The position numbers were made by a program, and so were the translations under genes. A DNA stretch of 64,000 nt from Fibrobacter sp. UBA7003 (GTDB lineage Bacteria > Fibrobacterota > Fibrobacteria > Fibrobacterales > Fibrobacteraceae), in contig DJXN01000007.1 in assembly GCA_002449765.1 (NCBI GenBank), positions 33,020 through 97,019 on the forward strand, given 5' to 3'. The notes beneath the pieces were generated by a model. The model had not been told where the DNA came from and searched no databases. It saw nothing but the letters and a program-made list of their open reading frames with translations. Position 1 is the first letter of the stretch. The number at the start of each line of letters is the position of its first letter. Below are positions 43,228-51,365 of the stretch, piece after piece.

Positions 43228-43357
43228 ATACTAGGAATATATACGCTTGCGGCGAAAAGCGGCGTGATAATAGATACAGAATCGCCAAAAAACAACTAAA
43301 TTTCAGCAATATCACAAAAATTTACTTTTTTATGATACAAAATAGCCTAAAATAAAA

Positions 43358-43384
43358 GAAAAGCGGAGAATTCCGCTTTTTTTA
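43358..43384. terminator. Bidirectional terminator between lysA and the TIGR02147 operon
   Basis: The stem AAAGCGGA...TCCGCTTT is followed by T7 on the plus strand and A-rich sequence on the other side. It lies 30-57 bases beyond the lysA stop. Confidence 0.8.
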
Positions 43385-43414
43385 TAAGAAAATTTATTTA
43401 GAAAATTTACAGAA

Positions 43415-44677
43415 CTATAGCTCAATCACGCGGTCGTTCTGGAGGAGCTGCTCAAACGTCTGACGCTCGCGAATGACCTTCAACTCGCCGTTCGTGTACA
43501 TGGTTTCGGCGGCGTAGCGGCGGCTGTTGTAGTTGCTGCTCATGGCGGCACCGTAGGCACCAGCATCATGGAGAATCAGCAAGTCGCCGACCTTTGCCTT
43601 CGGGAGCTTGCGCGTTACCACGAAGCCGCCTTCTTCCTGCGTGAACACGTCACCGGATTCGCAGAGCGGACCAGCCACGACGGCGTCGACCATCTCGTTC
43701 ATCTCGCGACCGTCGCGGGCGATGATGGAAATGCCGTGATAGCTGCCGTAGAAACTCGGGCGAACGAGATCGGTAAAGCCCGCGTCCAGCAGGTAGAACA
43801 GGTTGTCGCCCTGCTTCTTGACGGCGCGGATTTCGGCCATCAGGTAACCGCTCTCGGCCACCAGGTAGCGACCGGGTTCGACTTCCAGGTGAACCTCGTG
43901 GCCGATGCTCTGCTGGATGTTCTTGCGGGCCTTGTCCCACAGGTCGTAGTAGGCCTGCATGTCGATGCGGTTGCCCTTGTCTTCTTCGTGGTACGGAATC
44001 GGGAGGCCGCCCCCTGCACTGATGGTGCGGAGGTGAGAGCCCAGGCGGCGGCTAGCGTCCACCATCGCGTCGCAAACCTGCGAGAGGTGTTCGAAGTCGG
44101 AGCCGGAACCGATGTGCATGTGGAGCCCGGTAATCCACATCCCGTTTGCCTGCGCGAGCTTGACGCAGTCCTTGATCTGCTCGTGCCACACGCCGTGCTT
44201 GCTGAGCGGGCCACCGGTATTCACCTTGCTTGAATGCCCGTGACCGAAACCCGGATTCACGCGGAGCGTAAGTTCCGACTTCACGCCGAAATCGGCGAGT
44301 TGCTGGATCATGTCGGGCGAACCCACGTTCACCGCGATGTCGTACTTCTTCACGAGTTCAAGCGCGTCGCGGTCGAAGATGTCTGCGGTGTAAACAATCT
44401 CGGGGGCCTTGCCTTTCTGGACTCCGCCCTTGAAGCCCGCCTTCAACGCGCGGACGATTTCGCCTGCAGAGACGGCATCCACTACGCCGCCGAGCTTGCG
44501 CACAAGCGCCACGATGGAGAGGTTCGGGCATGCCTTCTGGGCAAAGCGCACGGTGTCGAAAACCTGGACTTCCTTCACGCGCTTCTCGATGGTGGCGCGG
44601 TCATAGAGCCAGAGGGGGGTGCCGTACTGTTCGGCAGCCTTCACGAAAACTTCTTGGGGGATAGAATAATTTGCCAT
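43415..44677 (-). CDS. lysA: Diaminopimelate decarboxylase
   Basis: PLP-dependent enzyme converting meso-diaminopimelate to lysine, completing the pathway that lysC begins. Alanine-racemase-type fold III: GTPLWLYDR at the N-terminus, VRKLGGVVDAVSAGE (with the Lys position read differently from the usual FAVKAN loop), FGHGHSSKVNTGGPLSKHG, LHMHIGSGSD, EPGRYLV and PLCESGDVF. The ATG at 44677 is preceded by TAAATTTG (44683-44690) only 5 bases away, with no Shine-Dalgarno. Confidence 0.92.
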   Translation of the reverse strand: MANYSIPQEVFVKAAEQYGTPLWLYDRATIEKRVKEVQVFDTVRFAQKACPNLSIVALVRKLGGVVDAVSAGEIVRALKAGFKGGVQKGKAPEIVYTADIFDRDALELVKKYDIAVNVGSPDMIQQLADFGVKSELTLRVNPGFGHGHSSKVNTGGPLSKHGVWHEQIKDCVKLAQANGMWITGLHMHIGSGSDFEHLSQVCDAMVDASRRLGSHLRTISAGGGLPIPYHEEDKGNRIDMQAYYDLWDKARKNIQQSIGHEVHLEVEPGRYLVAESGYLMAEIRAVKKQGDNLFYLLDAGFTDLVRPSFYGSYHGISIIARDGREMNEMVDAVVAGPLCESGDVFTQEEGGFVVTRKLPKAKVGDLLILHDAGAYGAAMSSNYNSRRYAAETMYTNGELKVIRERQTFEQLLQNDRVIEL

Positions 44678-44682
44678 GGGGA

Positions 44683-44690
44683 CAAATTTA
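44683..44690 (-). promoter_or_regulatory. TAnnTTTG -7 element adjacent to the lysA start
   Basis: TAAATTTG reads toward lysA and ends 5 bases before its ATG. It matches the Bacteroidota -7 consensus TAnnTTTG. Similar elements: TATATTTG (37525-37532), TATCTTTG (34692-34699, 24992-24999). Confidence 0.5.
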
Positions 44691-44796
44691 GAAAATGTGT
44701 AGTGCGTAATGTGGAATGTTAGTCGAGGGAATGATTGCCTAAAGCCGCAGCCCTCGGGCTGGCTCCGCTGCAAGCTTTACACAAAATGAAAAATGA

Positions 44797-44844
44797 CGAG
44801 CGATTTGCCCAGCACATTCCCGAGCGATTGGCCCGGCACATTCC
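44797..44844. repeat. Tandem 24-bp duplication
   Basis: Two adjacent 24-base units (44797-44820 and 44821-44844) differ at only two positions; each begins cgagcgatt and ends gcacattcc. They lie just beyond the 3' end of the minus-strand gene at 44854. Confidence 0.7.
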
Positions 44845-44853
44845 TCACAAGTT

Positions 44854-45379
44854 CTACAGGCTCATCGCCAGTCTTGCACCCACCGACTTATTGAAAGGAT
44901 CGACGAGCGGGACAAAATCCACCTTGACATGCTGCGGCTTTGTTCGATACCGCCCCGCCGTATTGCGATACTCCTCCGCCTTCCTGATCCTCATGTCGCT
45001 TTTGACGCCGAGACCGATACCTTCAGCAATTCCCAGCACGCCACCTATCAAAAGGATAGCGCTCGGAATCCCGACAATGACCACGGCGACACCGCCGCCC
45101 TCCAGCGAGCCGCTATGCCCAGTAGACCATATGGTGCCAACACCGCCCACAACACCCATCAGCAAGCCAAAACCGATACTCGACGTAGCCTCGTCCATCA
45201 GCGAGTCCCCTTCAAACTGCAGACGTGCCGCCAGCGAGTCATAGTACACGACGCTGTCAATAACCACGCTATCCGCAATGGTTACGTTATCCGCAGTGGG
45301 GGGGTGCAGCAGGTTCGCCCGGCACAGCAAGGAGGGGCGAACAAAGCGCCAGGAACAATATGGCGATAAGCTTTTTCAT
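44854..45379 (-). pseudogene. Frameshifted exported Gly-rich protein (G7 tract)
   Basis: The ATG at 45379 opens a signal peptide (MKKLIAILFLALCSPLLAVP) that stops 30 codons later. The rest of the gene continues in another frame (NVTIADSVVIDSVVYYDSLA, later GFGLLMGVVGGVGTIW and a C-terminal KVDFVPLVDPFNKSVG). The switch falls in a C7 run on the coding strand (G7 at 45298-45304). With six bases the frame is continuous: signal peptide, EPAAPPTADNVTI and the remaining domain. It is a phase-variable gene, a recent pseudogene, or a sequencing error. The mature part has two hydrophobic segments. Function unknown. Confidence 0.65.
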
Positions 45380-45403
45380 ATACCATGAATATATGTTATT
45401 TGC

Positions 45404-45432
45404 AAAAAAAAGGCCCCGGTAACCCGGAGCCT
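45404..45432 (-). terminator. Terminator downstream of the CBM48 gene
   Basis: On the minus strand GGCTCCGG-GTTA-CCGGGGCC is followed by TTTTTTT. It lies 27-55 bases beyond the stop at 45459. Confidence 0.75.
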
Positions 45433-45458
45433 TCCGATAAACGAGCAAAAACGCGCGA

Positions 45459-45866
45459 TTAGACGTGCTTGATCTTGTTGTCGCCTGCGTCCCAGTTCTT
45501 GCCGTCGCACACGAACTTGTATTCGTAGTCGCCAGCGGCGAGGGAAATCTTCGCAGTCCAGAGGCCAGTCTTCTTGTCCTTCTTGAGCATGTCCTTGTCG
45601 ACAACCCAGTTGTTGAAGGAACCAGCGACGGAAACGGTCGTTGCGAGCGGGCAGTCGGCGACGAATTCGACGGCGACCTTCTTCGCGGCGGCGGCCTTCG
45701 GAGCGGCCTTCTTTTCGGCGGCCGGCTTGGCAGCAGCCTTCGGGGCAGCCTTCTTGGCAGCGGGCTTTGCACAAGCCTTAGCGCAAGCCTTCTTTTCGGC
45801 AGCCGGCTTGGCGGCGGCCTTCTTTGCAGGGGCCTTTGCGACCTTGTTTGCAGTAGTCTTAGCCAT
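45459..45866 (-). CDS. Histone-H1-like Lys/Ala tail fused to a CBM48 domain
   Basis: A 135-residue protein with GGAG before the ATG at 45866. Residues 1-66 are almost entirely Lys, Ala and Pro with a few Cys, built from repeats such as KPAAEKKA and AAPKAA, like bacterial histone-H1-like proteins. Residues ~67-135 form an E-set carbohydrate-binding module of the CBM48/AMPK-beta type: VSVAGSFNNW, TGLWTAKISLAAGDYEYKF and VCDGKNWDAGDN. No signal peptide, so it is cytoplasmic. Inference: it could bind glycogen through CBM48 and nucleic acid or another polyanion through the tail. The repeated tail suggests slippage-prone evolution. Confidence 0.75.
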   Translation of the reverse strand: MAKTTANKVAKAPAKKAAAKPAAEKKACAKACAKPAAKKAAPKAAAKPAAEKKAAPKAAAAKKVAVEFVADCPLATTVSVAGSFNNWVVDKDMLKKDKKTGLWTAKISLAAGDYEYKFVCDGKNWDAGDNKIKHV

Positions 45867-45985
45867 GATTTTATCTCCTAATGTTAAGTACGGGCTCAAA
45901 GTTAGTAAAAAATAAGTTTCGTGGCTAGGTCTAAAATAACCGCCCATCTTGCGCCCTGTCGCCTTTTTTTGCTATTTTTCATCGC

Positions 45986-46636
45986 ATGTTGAAGCAAATT
46001 ATCGCCCCCAGCGTGCTGAACGCTAACTTCCTCGAACTCGGTAACGGCCTCAAGGCCATCGAAAACGGCGGCGCAGGCCTCGTGCACCTCGACATCATGG
46101 ACGGGCACTTCGTGCCGAACATCAGTTTCGGCCCGGGAATTTCGGCCTGCGTGGGCAAGGGCACCAAGCTCCCGCTCGATTGCCACCTGATGATCGAGGA
46201 TCCCGAGAACTACGTGGGCGAATTTGCGAAGGCGGGTGCAAGCATCATCAGCGTGCACGCCGAAACCACAAACCACCTCGACCGCCTGCTGCACCAGATT
46301 AGGGAACTCGGCGTGAAGCCCGCGGTGGCTATCAACCCGGCGACCCCGCTAGAAAGCATAAAGTACGTGCTCGACATCGTGGACATGGTGCTCATCATGT
46401 CGGTGAACCCCGGCTTTGGCGGCCAGAGCCTTATCCCGTACTGCCTCGACAAGATCCGCGAACTGCGCGCCATGAAGCCGGAACTCGATATCCAGATTGA
46501 CGGCGGCGTAAAACTCGACAACATTCTCGCCTGCAAGGAAGCGGGTGCGAACGTGTTCGTAGTGGGCTCCGCGATTTTCGGGAAGAGCGACCCCGAGACC
46601 GTGTGCCGCGAGTTCGTGGCGAAGGTCGGCGGCTAG
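45986..46636 (+). CDS. rpe: Ribulose-phosphate 3-epimerase
   Basis: Interconverts ribulose-5-phosphate and xylulose-5-phosphate in the pentose phosphate pathway. TIM barrel, 216 residues, with the family landmarks APSVLNANF, HLDIMDGHFVPNISFG, DCHLMIEDP, MSVNPGFGGQSLI and DGGVKLDN. The metal-binding Asp/His residues are in place. It stands alone with a terminator after it. Confidence 0.95.
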   Translation: MLKQIIAPSVLNANFLELGNGLKAIENGGAGLVHLDIMDGHFVPNISFGPGISACVGKGTKLPLDCHLMIEDPENYVGEFAKAGASIISVHAETTNHLDRLLHQIRELGVKPAVAINPATPLESIKYVLDIVDMVLIMSVNPGFGGQSLIPYCLDKIRELRAMKPELDIQIDGGVKLDNILACKEAGANVFVVGSAIFGKSDPETVCREFVAKVGG

Positions 46637-46672
46637 GCTCCCCATCCAAATAATCTTCCCCTTTGAAAACAG

Positions 46673-46702
46673 AAACGGCCCGCATGAGCGGGCCGTTATT
46701 TT
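46673..46702. terminator. Bidirectional terminator between rpe and the convergent gene
   Basis: The stem AACGGCCCGC...GCGGGCCGTT is followed by ATTTT. The stop codon of the opposing gene (46701) lies within its tail. Confidence 0.8.
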
Positions 46703-47150
46703 AGTTTTCGCCATGACGCCTTTCGGTCTCTTCGCGATCCACCGTCCGTGTCAGATATTCCTTGAAATCCCGGTCGATCTTCACTCCGTCGAAATCCATG
46801 TTGTCGTCCTTGAGGACAAACACGGCCGACGGGTTATCGATCCAGCCACGGATATCGAATTCCGTTAGCACGATGGAATTATTTCCCGGCCCCTTCGCCA
46901 CGTACTCGACTTTCGACTTCTCCACCCATCCCTGACCGCAACGGCCCTTGACGAGCACCTCCGTCTCTGCATCCTGTACAATGACCAACTCGTCGTTGAA
47001 GCCAGCCGTGCAGACCACGCTGCCACCGCCCCTGTGGGACATGACATCGAGATCTCCCCTTTTGGACTTCACCGTCCCCGTCGCAGTTGCAAACGAAAAC
47101 GAGACCGACAAAGCGAGGGCAACAATCATCATCAACATTACGCGTTTCAT
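46701..47150 (-). CDS. Exported SH3-like domain protein
   Basis: A 149-residue protein with signal peptide MKRVMLMMIVALALSVSFSF and a small beta domain: GTVKSKRGDLDVMSHRGGG, SVVCTAGFNDELVIV, VLVKGRCGQGWVEKSKVEYV. The layout (GxV.V...G..V.V, then GW....V) is that of bacterial SH3 domains that bind peptidoglycan or other ligands, but sequence identity is too low to be sure. A C-terminal helical tail is charged. GGGAGG precedes the start. Confidence 0.65.
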   Translation of the reverse strand: MKRVMLMMIVALALSVSFSFATATGTVKSKRGDLDVMSHRGGGSVVCTAGFNDELVIVQDAETEVLVKGRCGQGWVEKSKVEYVAKGPGNNSIVLTEFDIRGWIDNPSAVFVLKDDNMDFDGVKIDRDFKEYLTRTVDREETERRHGEN

Positions 47151-47472
47151 GATGGACCTCCCTTGTTTGAGGAACGGAACCTCCGTCCCTGTAAATCAAG
47201 TTACAAAGTCCACCATGCAGAAACCACTTTATTCGTAGTACAGCTTGGAATAGCTGGCTATTACTTTGTTCTAAATTCAAGCTAATTGCAATGTTTTGTC
47301 AGGCTTGTGTTCGGGTTATGTCACAAGACCGGTAGCAGCCTCGGGTTCGTATCGCAGAGGCGCATCGAAAGCGAAACCTTTTTATCCAAAAATGCACCGC
47401 CGGAACGTAAAACCATGGACATCTCGCAAAAAAATTCTGCCGATTTGCAAAAAAGGATATAGATTTTACCAT

Positions 47473-47847
47473 ATGAATCGCAAAGTCATTTCCACAACAA
47501 CCGCATACGGGATTTCCGTCCTGGCGCTCGCCTTCATGGCAGCCACTGCGAATGCGCAGACCGCAAGCGCAAATGCCACTCCCGAAAGCGACAAGTCCGC
47601 CCTCGTCGACGAGGCGCCCGCACCCGCGGCACCCGAACCTGCACCGGTACAGGCAAAGCCCGCCGAAAAGGCTGCACCGCAACAAAAGACGGAATCCAAG
47701 GAGACCGCCACAAGCAAACAGGCAAGCGAACCCGCACCGTGCGAGCCCGCGCCCGCCCAGGATTCTGGCAGCAAGATTCCCGTATTCCCCATAGTCCTTT
47801 CTTCCATCGCGACGATTGCATTTGTCGTCCTCGCCATCATCTTCTGA
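47473..47847 (+). CDS. Ala/Pro-rich protein with C-terminal membrane anchor
   Basis: A 124-residue protein: N-terminal signal peptide (ISVLALAFMAATANA-Q), a Pro/Ala/Glu-rich middle (EAPAPAAPEPAPVQAKPAEK), and a hydrophobic C-terminus (VFPIVLSSIATIAFVVLAII) that would anchor it in a membrane. It recalls TonB/TolA-like spacers, although no TonB motif is seen. It stops 10 bases before the next gene (GAGGAGGCCGTC between). AAAAGGA lies 18 bases before the ATG. The ~320 bases upstream show no gene. Confidence 0.65.
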   Translation: MNRKVISTTTAYGISVLALAFMAATANAQTASANATPESDKSALVDEAPAPAAPEPAPVQAKPAEKAAPQQKTESKETATSKQASEPAPCEPAPAQDSGSKIPVFPIVLSSIATIAFVVLAIIF

Positions 47848-47857
47848 GGAGGCCGTC

Positions 47858-49621
47858 ATGCGTAGCTTGTACAAAGTAATAATGACCGTCGCGACGTTCG
47901 CCATGCTTGCCGCGCCCGCCATGGCCGAGGATCCGGCATGCGTAAGCCTCTGCCAGGCATGTACCGCAGGCGACAGCACCTGCAACAAGATCGAAGCCGC
48001 ATGCCAATGCAAGATGCTCCTCGACAGCATCAAGTCAGCGAACACCGCCATCGAAATCAACCAGCGCAAGCTCGCCAAGGAAATCTTCGCGGGTTGCGAC
48101 AAGCCCACCTGCGCCCGCAGCATCACGTTCGAGAACGGCATCTTCAAAAAGATGGAGAAGGGACGCACACCGCTCAGCAAGCTCGAACTCACGACAGGGG
48201 TGAGCGATGCCGCGCAGAGGGCGGCCCAGCAGCTGCCGCTCGAAATCAAGGCCGCAAGGTTCACCGTCGATTCCCTCACCCGCAGGCAGAGCGTGCTTCC
48301 GATTGCGCCCATGTCCATGGAGTGCAACGACAACTGCAAGACCTGCGCCGACCCGAACGCCGCAATACCCGCAATGACCCCGGCAAGCGCACAGCCCGCA
48401 CCCGTGCCCGAACCGGCCACCGACTCCGCTGCCGCTTCCGACACCACGGCAAAGGCGACCCCCGTTCCCGCAGTCGATTCCGCCGCCATCGCCGATTCCA
48501 TCGCGAAGGCAGCGGCGACACAGCACAAGGCCTTCTGCCAGCTCACCGAATCGAAATGCCAGTGCAAGGCGCACGAACAGAACGAACGCGACATCGTATC
48601 GCTCGACAGTGTCCTCGCCATCAGGACATCGCGCCTCGACAGCCTCGAAAAGAACCGCCCCGAAATCCTCCGCACCGAGATGGCGCGCAGCATCGCCGAC
48701 CAGGTGCGCGAGAAATGCAAGGCGGCCGCCAAGTGCAGCTACACGGTCACCTTCACGAACAAGGAGCTCGCCCTGCTCGAAATGCACGATACCGCGCTCG
48801 ATACGGTTAAACCCGCACCCGCGCCCACACCGGAGCCCGAACCGCAGGCAACCGCAGAATCCGAACCTGCCGCAACAAGCGCAGACACTGCAGCACCCGC
48901 GCCTGCCGAAGCCTGCATCCAGCCGGAAGCCGCGCCCGTCGATTCCGCAGCCGAAGCCGAAAAGGCGAAAAAGGAAAAAGAAAGGCGCATCTTCTACAAG
49001 GCCATGGAAATCACCTACGGCAAATTCGGCGAGAACGACTACTACAACATCGACCTCGGCCGCGTCAACAACCTGCACGGAAACGGACTTGAAATCGGAA
49101 TCGCCTACCTGCTGCGCTTCTACTTCTACGACGGCGGCGCCTTCAGCATAGGCCTCGGGACCTTCTACCACTACAACGTCCTCGAACCCGACTCGGGCTA
49201 CTATACCGAAGCGCCCGACTTCAAGATTACCTACCACAACGCAGGACTCGAAATGCCCGTCTCGTTCAGGCTCGGCGCTCCCGTCGTCCCCATCCTCAAG
49301 CCGTTTGTGAGCGAAACGTTCACCATGCGCTGGAACGTGGTCGAGGTATTCAAGGTCGAAGGGCTCGAAGACGAAGATGAAAATGCGGTCGACCCGTTCT
49401 CCGGAACAGTCGACATGTCGAAGATGGTCCTCGGCGACTGGGACTATTCCATGAACAGGCATCCGCATTTCGAATACGCCGTATGGCTCGGCTTCGGTAT
49501 AGAAATCACGCACCACCTCTCCATCGAATACCAGCTGAACATGGGCTACCTCACCACGGGCCACAGCCACAACTACGACGCCGACAAGACATGGCGCATC
49601 GTTGCCGACTTCGCCTGGTAG
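47858..49621 (+). CDS. Cys-rich outer membrane barrel protein with internal duplication
   Basis: A 587-residue exported protein. Signal peptide ends at APAMA-E. The N-terminal ~310 residues contain two related Cys-rich helical units: CVSLCQACTAGDSTC ... CQCKMLLDS ... CDKPTCARSITFENG and CKTCADPN ... FCQLTESKCQCKAHEQ ... CKAAAKCSYTVTFTNKE. Pro/Ala/Glu spacers separate them. The last ~190 residues are a small beta-barrel (LEIGIAYLLRFYFYDGGAFS, HLSIEYQLNMGYLTTG) ending RIVADFAW. The barrel may display the Cys-rich part. Its gene follows the Ala/Pro-rich protein and shares its style. Confidence 0.7.
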   Translation: MRSLYKVIMTVATFAMLAAPAMAEDPACVSLCQACTAGDSTCNKIEAACQCKMLLDSIKSANTAIEINQRKLAKEIFAGCDKPTCARSITFENGIFKKMEKGRTPLSKLELTTGVSDAAQRAAQQLPLEIKAARFTVDSLTRRQSVLPIAPMSMECNDNCKTCADPNAAIPAMTPASAQPAPVPEPATDSAAASDTTAKATPVPAVDSAAIADSIAKAAATQHKAFCQLTESKCQCKAHEQNERDIVSLDSVLAIRTSRLDSLEKNRPEILRTEMARSIADQVREKCKAAAKCSYTVTFTNKELALLEMHDTALDTVKPAPAPTPEPEPQATAESEPAATSADTAAPAPAEACIQPEAAPVDSAAEAEKAKKEKERRIFYKAMEITYGKFGENDYYNIDLGRVNNLHGNGLEIGIAYLLRFYFYDGGAFSIGLGTFYHYNVLEPDSGYYTEAPDFKITYHNAGLEMPVSFRLGAPVVPILKPFVSETFTMRWNVVEVFKVEGLEDEDENAVDPFSGTVDMSKMVLGDWDYSMNRHPHFEYAVWLGFGIEITHHLSIEYQLNMGYLTTGHSHNYDADKTWRIVADFAW

Positions 49622-49650
49622 CGTCCACGCCGCCACATTCCGGCATGTAC

Positions 49651-49688
49651 AAAAAGAACCGCCCCTGAAAGCGGTTCTTTTGTTTTAA
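49651..49688 (+). terminator. Terminator after the Cys-rich barrel gene
   Basis: AAAGAACCGC-CCCTGAAA-GCGGTTCTTT followed by TGTTTT, 30-67 bases beyond the stop. Confidence 0.8.
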
Positions 49689-49701
49689 AACCTTAAGAAG
49701 C

Positions 49702-50124
49702 CTAGCGCTTGAGGCCTGCCGCTTCAAAGAACGGTATATTGCGCGGATTGGGGAGCGCAACCTCGGTAATCCAGTTGTATTCCGCGATGCCGGCAAGACC
49801 GATTCGGGCACACAACTGGTCGCGGGCGACATTGTAGGCATCGAGAATCTGGACCTTCTCGCCCTCGCTCGCTTCTTCGATTTTCTTGGACCAGGTGACA
49901 CCGAGTTCGACAAGCGCGGCGCTCGCCTTCACGTAGCGCTTCGCCTGGTCGGCCGTCACCACGGGTTCGGCCGGGGCAGTGAACGGATCGACCTGCACGA
50001 TAGGCACGCTCTTGGGCGCTATCGCCTGGTTCTGCACCACCTGCGGAGTCACCTGTTCGTCTTCACAGGCAACAAAAAAAGAGGCGATAGCCAGAATTGA
50101 AATTGCAAGAATCCTTTTCGACAT
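49702..50124 (-). CDS. Small lipoprotein, unknown
   Basis: A 140-residue protein; signal MSKRILAISILAIASFFVAC ends at the lipobox Cys, then a Pro/Val/Gln-rich spacer and a helical domain (ADQAKRYVKASAALVELGVT, KIEEASEGEKVQILDAYNVA). No known family. It is convergent with the barrel gene and divergent from none; the tRNA lies 18 bases upstream on the same strand, so the two may share a transcript. Confidence 0.65.
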   Translation of the reverse strand: MSKRILAISILAIASFFVACEDEQVTPQVVQNQAIAPKSVPIVQVDPFTAPAEPVVTADQAKRYVKASAALVELGVTWSKKIEEASEGEKVQILDAYNVARDQLCARIGLAGIAEYNWITEVALPNPRNIPFFEAAGLKR

Positions 50125-50142
50125 ATGCGCCTCTTTTTTTAA

Positions 50143-50214
50143 TAGCGGTTCAGGGATTTGAACCCCGGACCAATGGATTATGATTCCAGTGCTCTACCGC
50201 TGAGCTAAACCGCC
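50143..50214 (-). tRNA. tRNA with CAU anticodon (Met elongator or Ile2)
   Basis: A 72-base cloverleaf on the minus strand beginning GGCGGTTTAGCTCAGCGG. The 7-bp acceptor stem pairs GGCGGTT with AACCGCT (a G-U at position 1-72); D-stem GCTC/GAGC; anticodon loop ATCATAA (anticodon CAT); T-stem CGGGG/CCCTG with loop TTCAAAT. Discriminator A, no encoded CCA. Position 27 C opposite 43 T is a mismatch. The TTGGTC variable region is closer to E. coli tRNA-Ile2 (lysidine type) than to elongator Met, so the identity is undecided. Position 72 U also rules against the initiator C-A pair. Confidence 0.85.
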
Positions 50215-50223
50215 ATGTAGGGG

Positions 50224-50231
50224 CAAATATA
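50224..50231 (-). promoter_or_regulatory. TATATTTG -7 element upstream of the tRNA
   Basis: TATATTTG lies 9 bases before the mature tRNA 5' end and fits TAnnTTTG. It supports the reading of that motif as the promoter core here, because a tRNA has no ribosome-binding site that could confuse the picture. Confidence 0.5.
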
Positions 50232-50273
50232 GAAACGCATGGAATCATTTTCAAGGTATCGGGGCCAAAAAAA

Positions 50274-51008
50274 CTAAAAATGCACGGTGTTTTTGAGGGT
50301 GCCGTCTCCCCATTCGATTACGCACCAGCCGGGTTCGCTGCTCTTGAGAGTAAAATACGGCCTGTCCGGATCAATCTGCATCTGGGTGGAAGGTGCAGCA
50401 TGGACAACCACGTGCCCGAAGCTCTTCTCGAATTCGTGGTGGTAGTGGCCGCAGAACACATGGTTCAGGTTCTTGAAACCGAGCAGGACTTCCTGCACCT
50501 CGACCATGTTCCTTAGGTGATAGCGCAAGTCCATGAACTTGTGGTCGCAGAAGCATGGCGGATGGTGCATGAACAGGAGCACTTCGCCTTCCACTTTCGG
50601 GACTTCCGCCTTGAGCCAGTCGAGCTGGTCACGCGAAACCTCGCCGCAGGCACTGTCGATAAAGAAGATGGAACGACCCTTGATGTCGTAGCGGTAATAG
50701 CACTTGCCGTTATGGACTTCGAGGTCGAAATACTGCTGCATGACTTCGATACGGTCGTGGTTCCCCGGAATGATGCAGACCGGGACAGGATAGTCCTTGA
50801 GCGAATCCACGAAAAACTTGTATGCTCCAGGTTCGGCGTCCTCGTTGGCGAGGTCGCCGGAAAGCACCAGGAGGTCGATATCCTTCATGGACTCAGACTT
50901 CAGCGCCTTGAAAAAATTGGCACGGACATCTATGCCCTGAACAAGCTCAGTATTCTCGCCGATGTGAGAATCCGATATCTGACCTATCTTCAACAAATTA
51001 GCTGCCAT
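50274..51008 (-). CDS. Calcineurin-like metallophosphoesterase (CpdA-like)
   Basis: A 244-residue protein with all five metallophosphoesterase motifs: DSHIG (D-x-H), GDLANED, GNHD, HHPP and GHYHHEF. It is in the size range of CpdA-type cyclic-nucleotide phosphodiesterases, so cAMP or a similar small phosphodiester is a reasonable substrate, but this is inference. No signal peptide. A cNMP-binding domain protein (29821-30624) is in the same window but not adjacent. Confidence 0.85.
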   Translation of the reverse strand: MAANLLKIGQISDSHIGENTELVQGIDVRANFFKALKSESMKDIDLLVLSGDLANEDAEPGAYKFFVDSLKDYPVPVCIIPGNHDRIEVMQQYFDLEVHNGKCYYRYDIKGRSIFFIDSACGEVSRDQLDWLKAEVPKVEGEVLLFMHHPPCFCDHKFMDLRYHLRNMVEVQEVLLGFKNLNHVFCGHYHHEFEKSFGHVVVHAAPSTQMQIDPDRPYFTLKSSEPGWCVIEWGDGTLKNTVHF

Positions 51009-51140
51009 ACAACGTTTGTAATAATATAAATTATACTAGCATGTAAAACAAGAAAATAATTTTTTTTGATTGAAATGTGACCTTGCTCAACATGCGGCTC
51101 GAAAAAATTCCTTTTTTTCAATATCCCGGAGTGACTTTTC

Positions 51141-51182
51141 TGTTGACAGATGTCAAGAACACGCGTCCAACATCTGTCAACA
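51141..51182. repeat. Perfect 13-bp inverted repeat in a 357-base gap
   Basis: TGTTGACAGATGT (51141-51153) and ACATCTGTCAACA (51170-51182) are separated by 16 bases. The left arm holds a smaller palindrome TTGACA-GA-TGTCAA (51143-51156). No T-run follows on either strand, so it is not a simple terminator. The rest of the gap 51009-51365 is AT-rich with no clear gene; a single TTATCCACT (51286-51294) is DnaA-box-like. Confidence 0.7.
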
Positions 51183-51365
51183 TTGAAAATTGTGAGCAGG
51201 ATTCGAGTTTTCAACATCTATAAACGGTTGTGATTTTTTCATAACTTGTTATCCTGCACAAAGATACACGTCATAGCCGGAATATTTATCCACTATTCAC
51301 TCCACCATAATCATAATCTTTTATATAAATAGATTGATTATTATGATAGGTGTGTGGGTAAAGGG

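Noticed and set aside
47151..47472. 322-base gap with an in-frame extension of the gene at 47473
   Set aside because: The extension adds about 59 residues before the signal peptide; the ATG at 47473 begins a signal peptide, so the extension is ignored. No other gene is visible.
50990..51217. 75-codon minus-strand frame across the inverted repeat
   Set aside because: It covers a palindrome, has no Shine-Dalgarno and no protein-like pattern.
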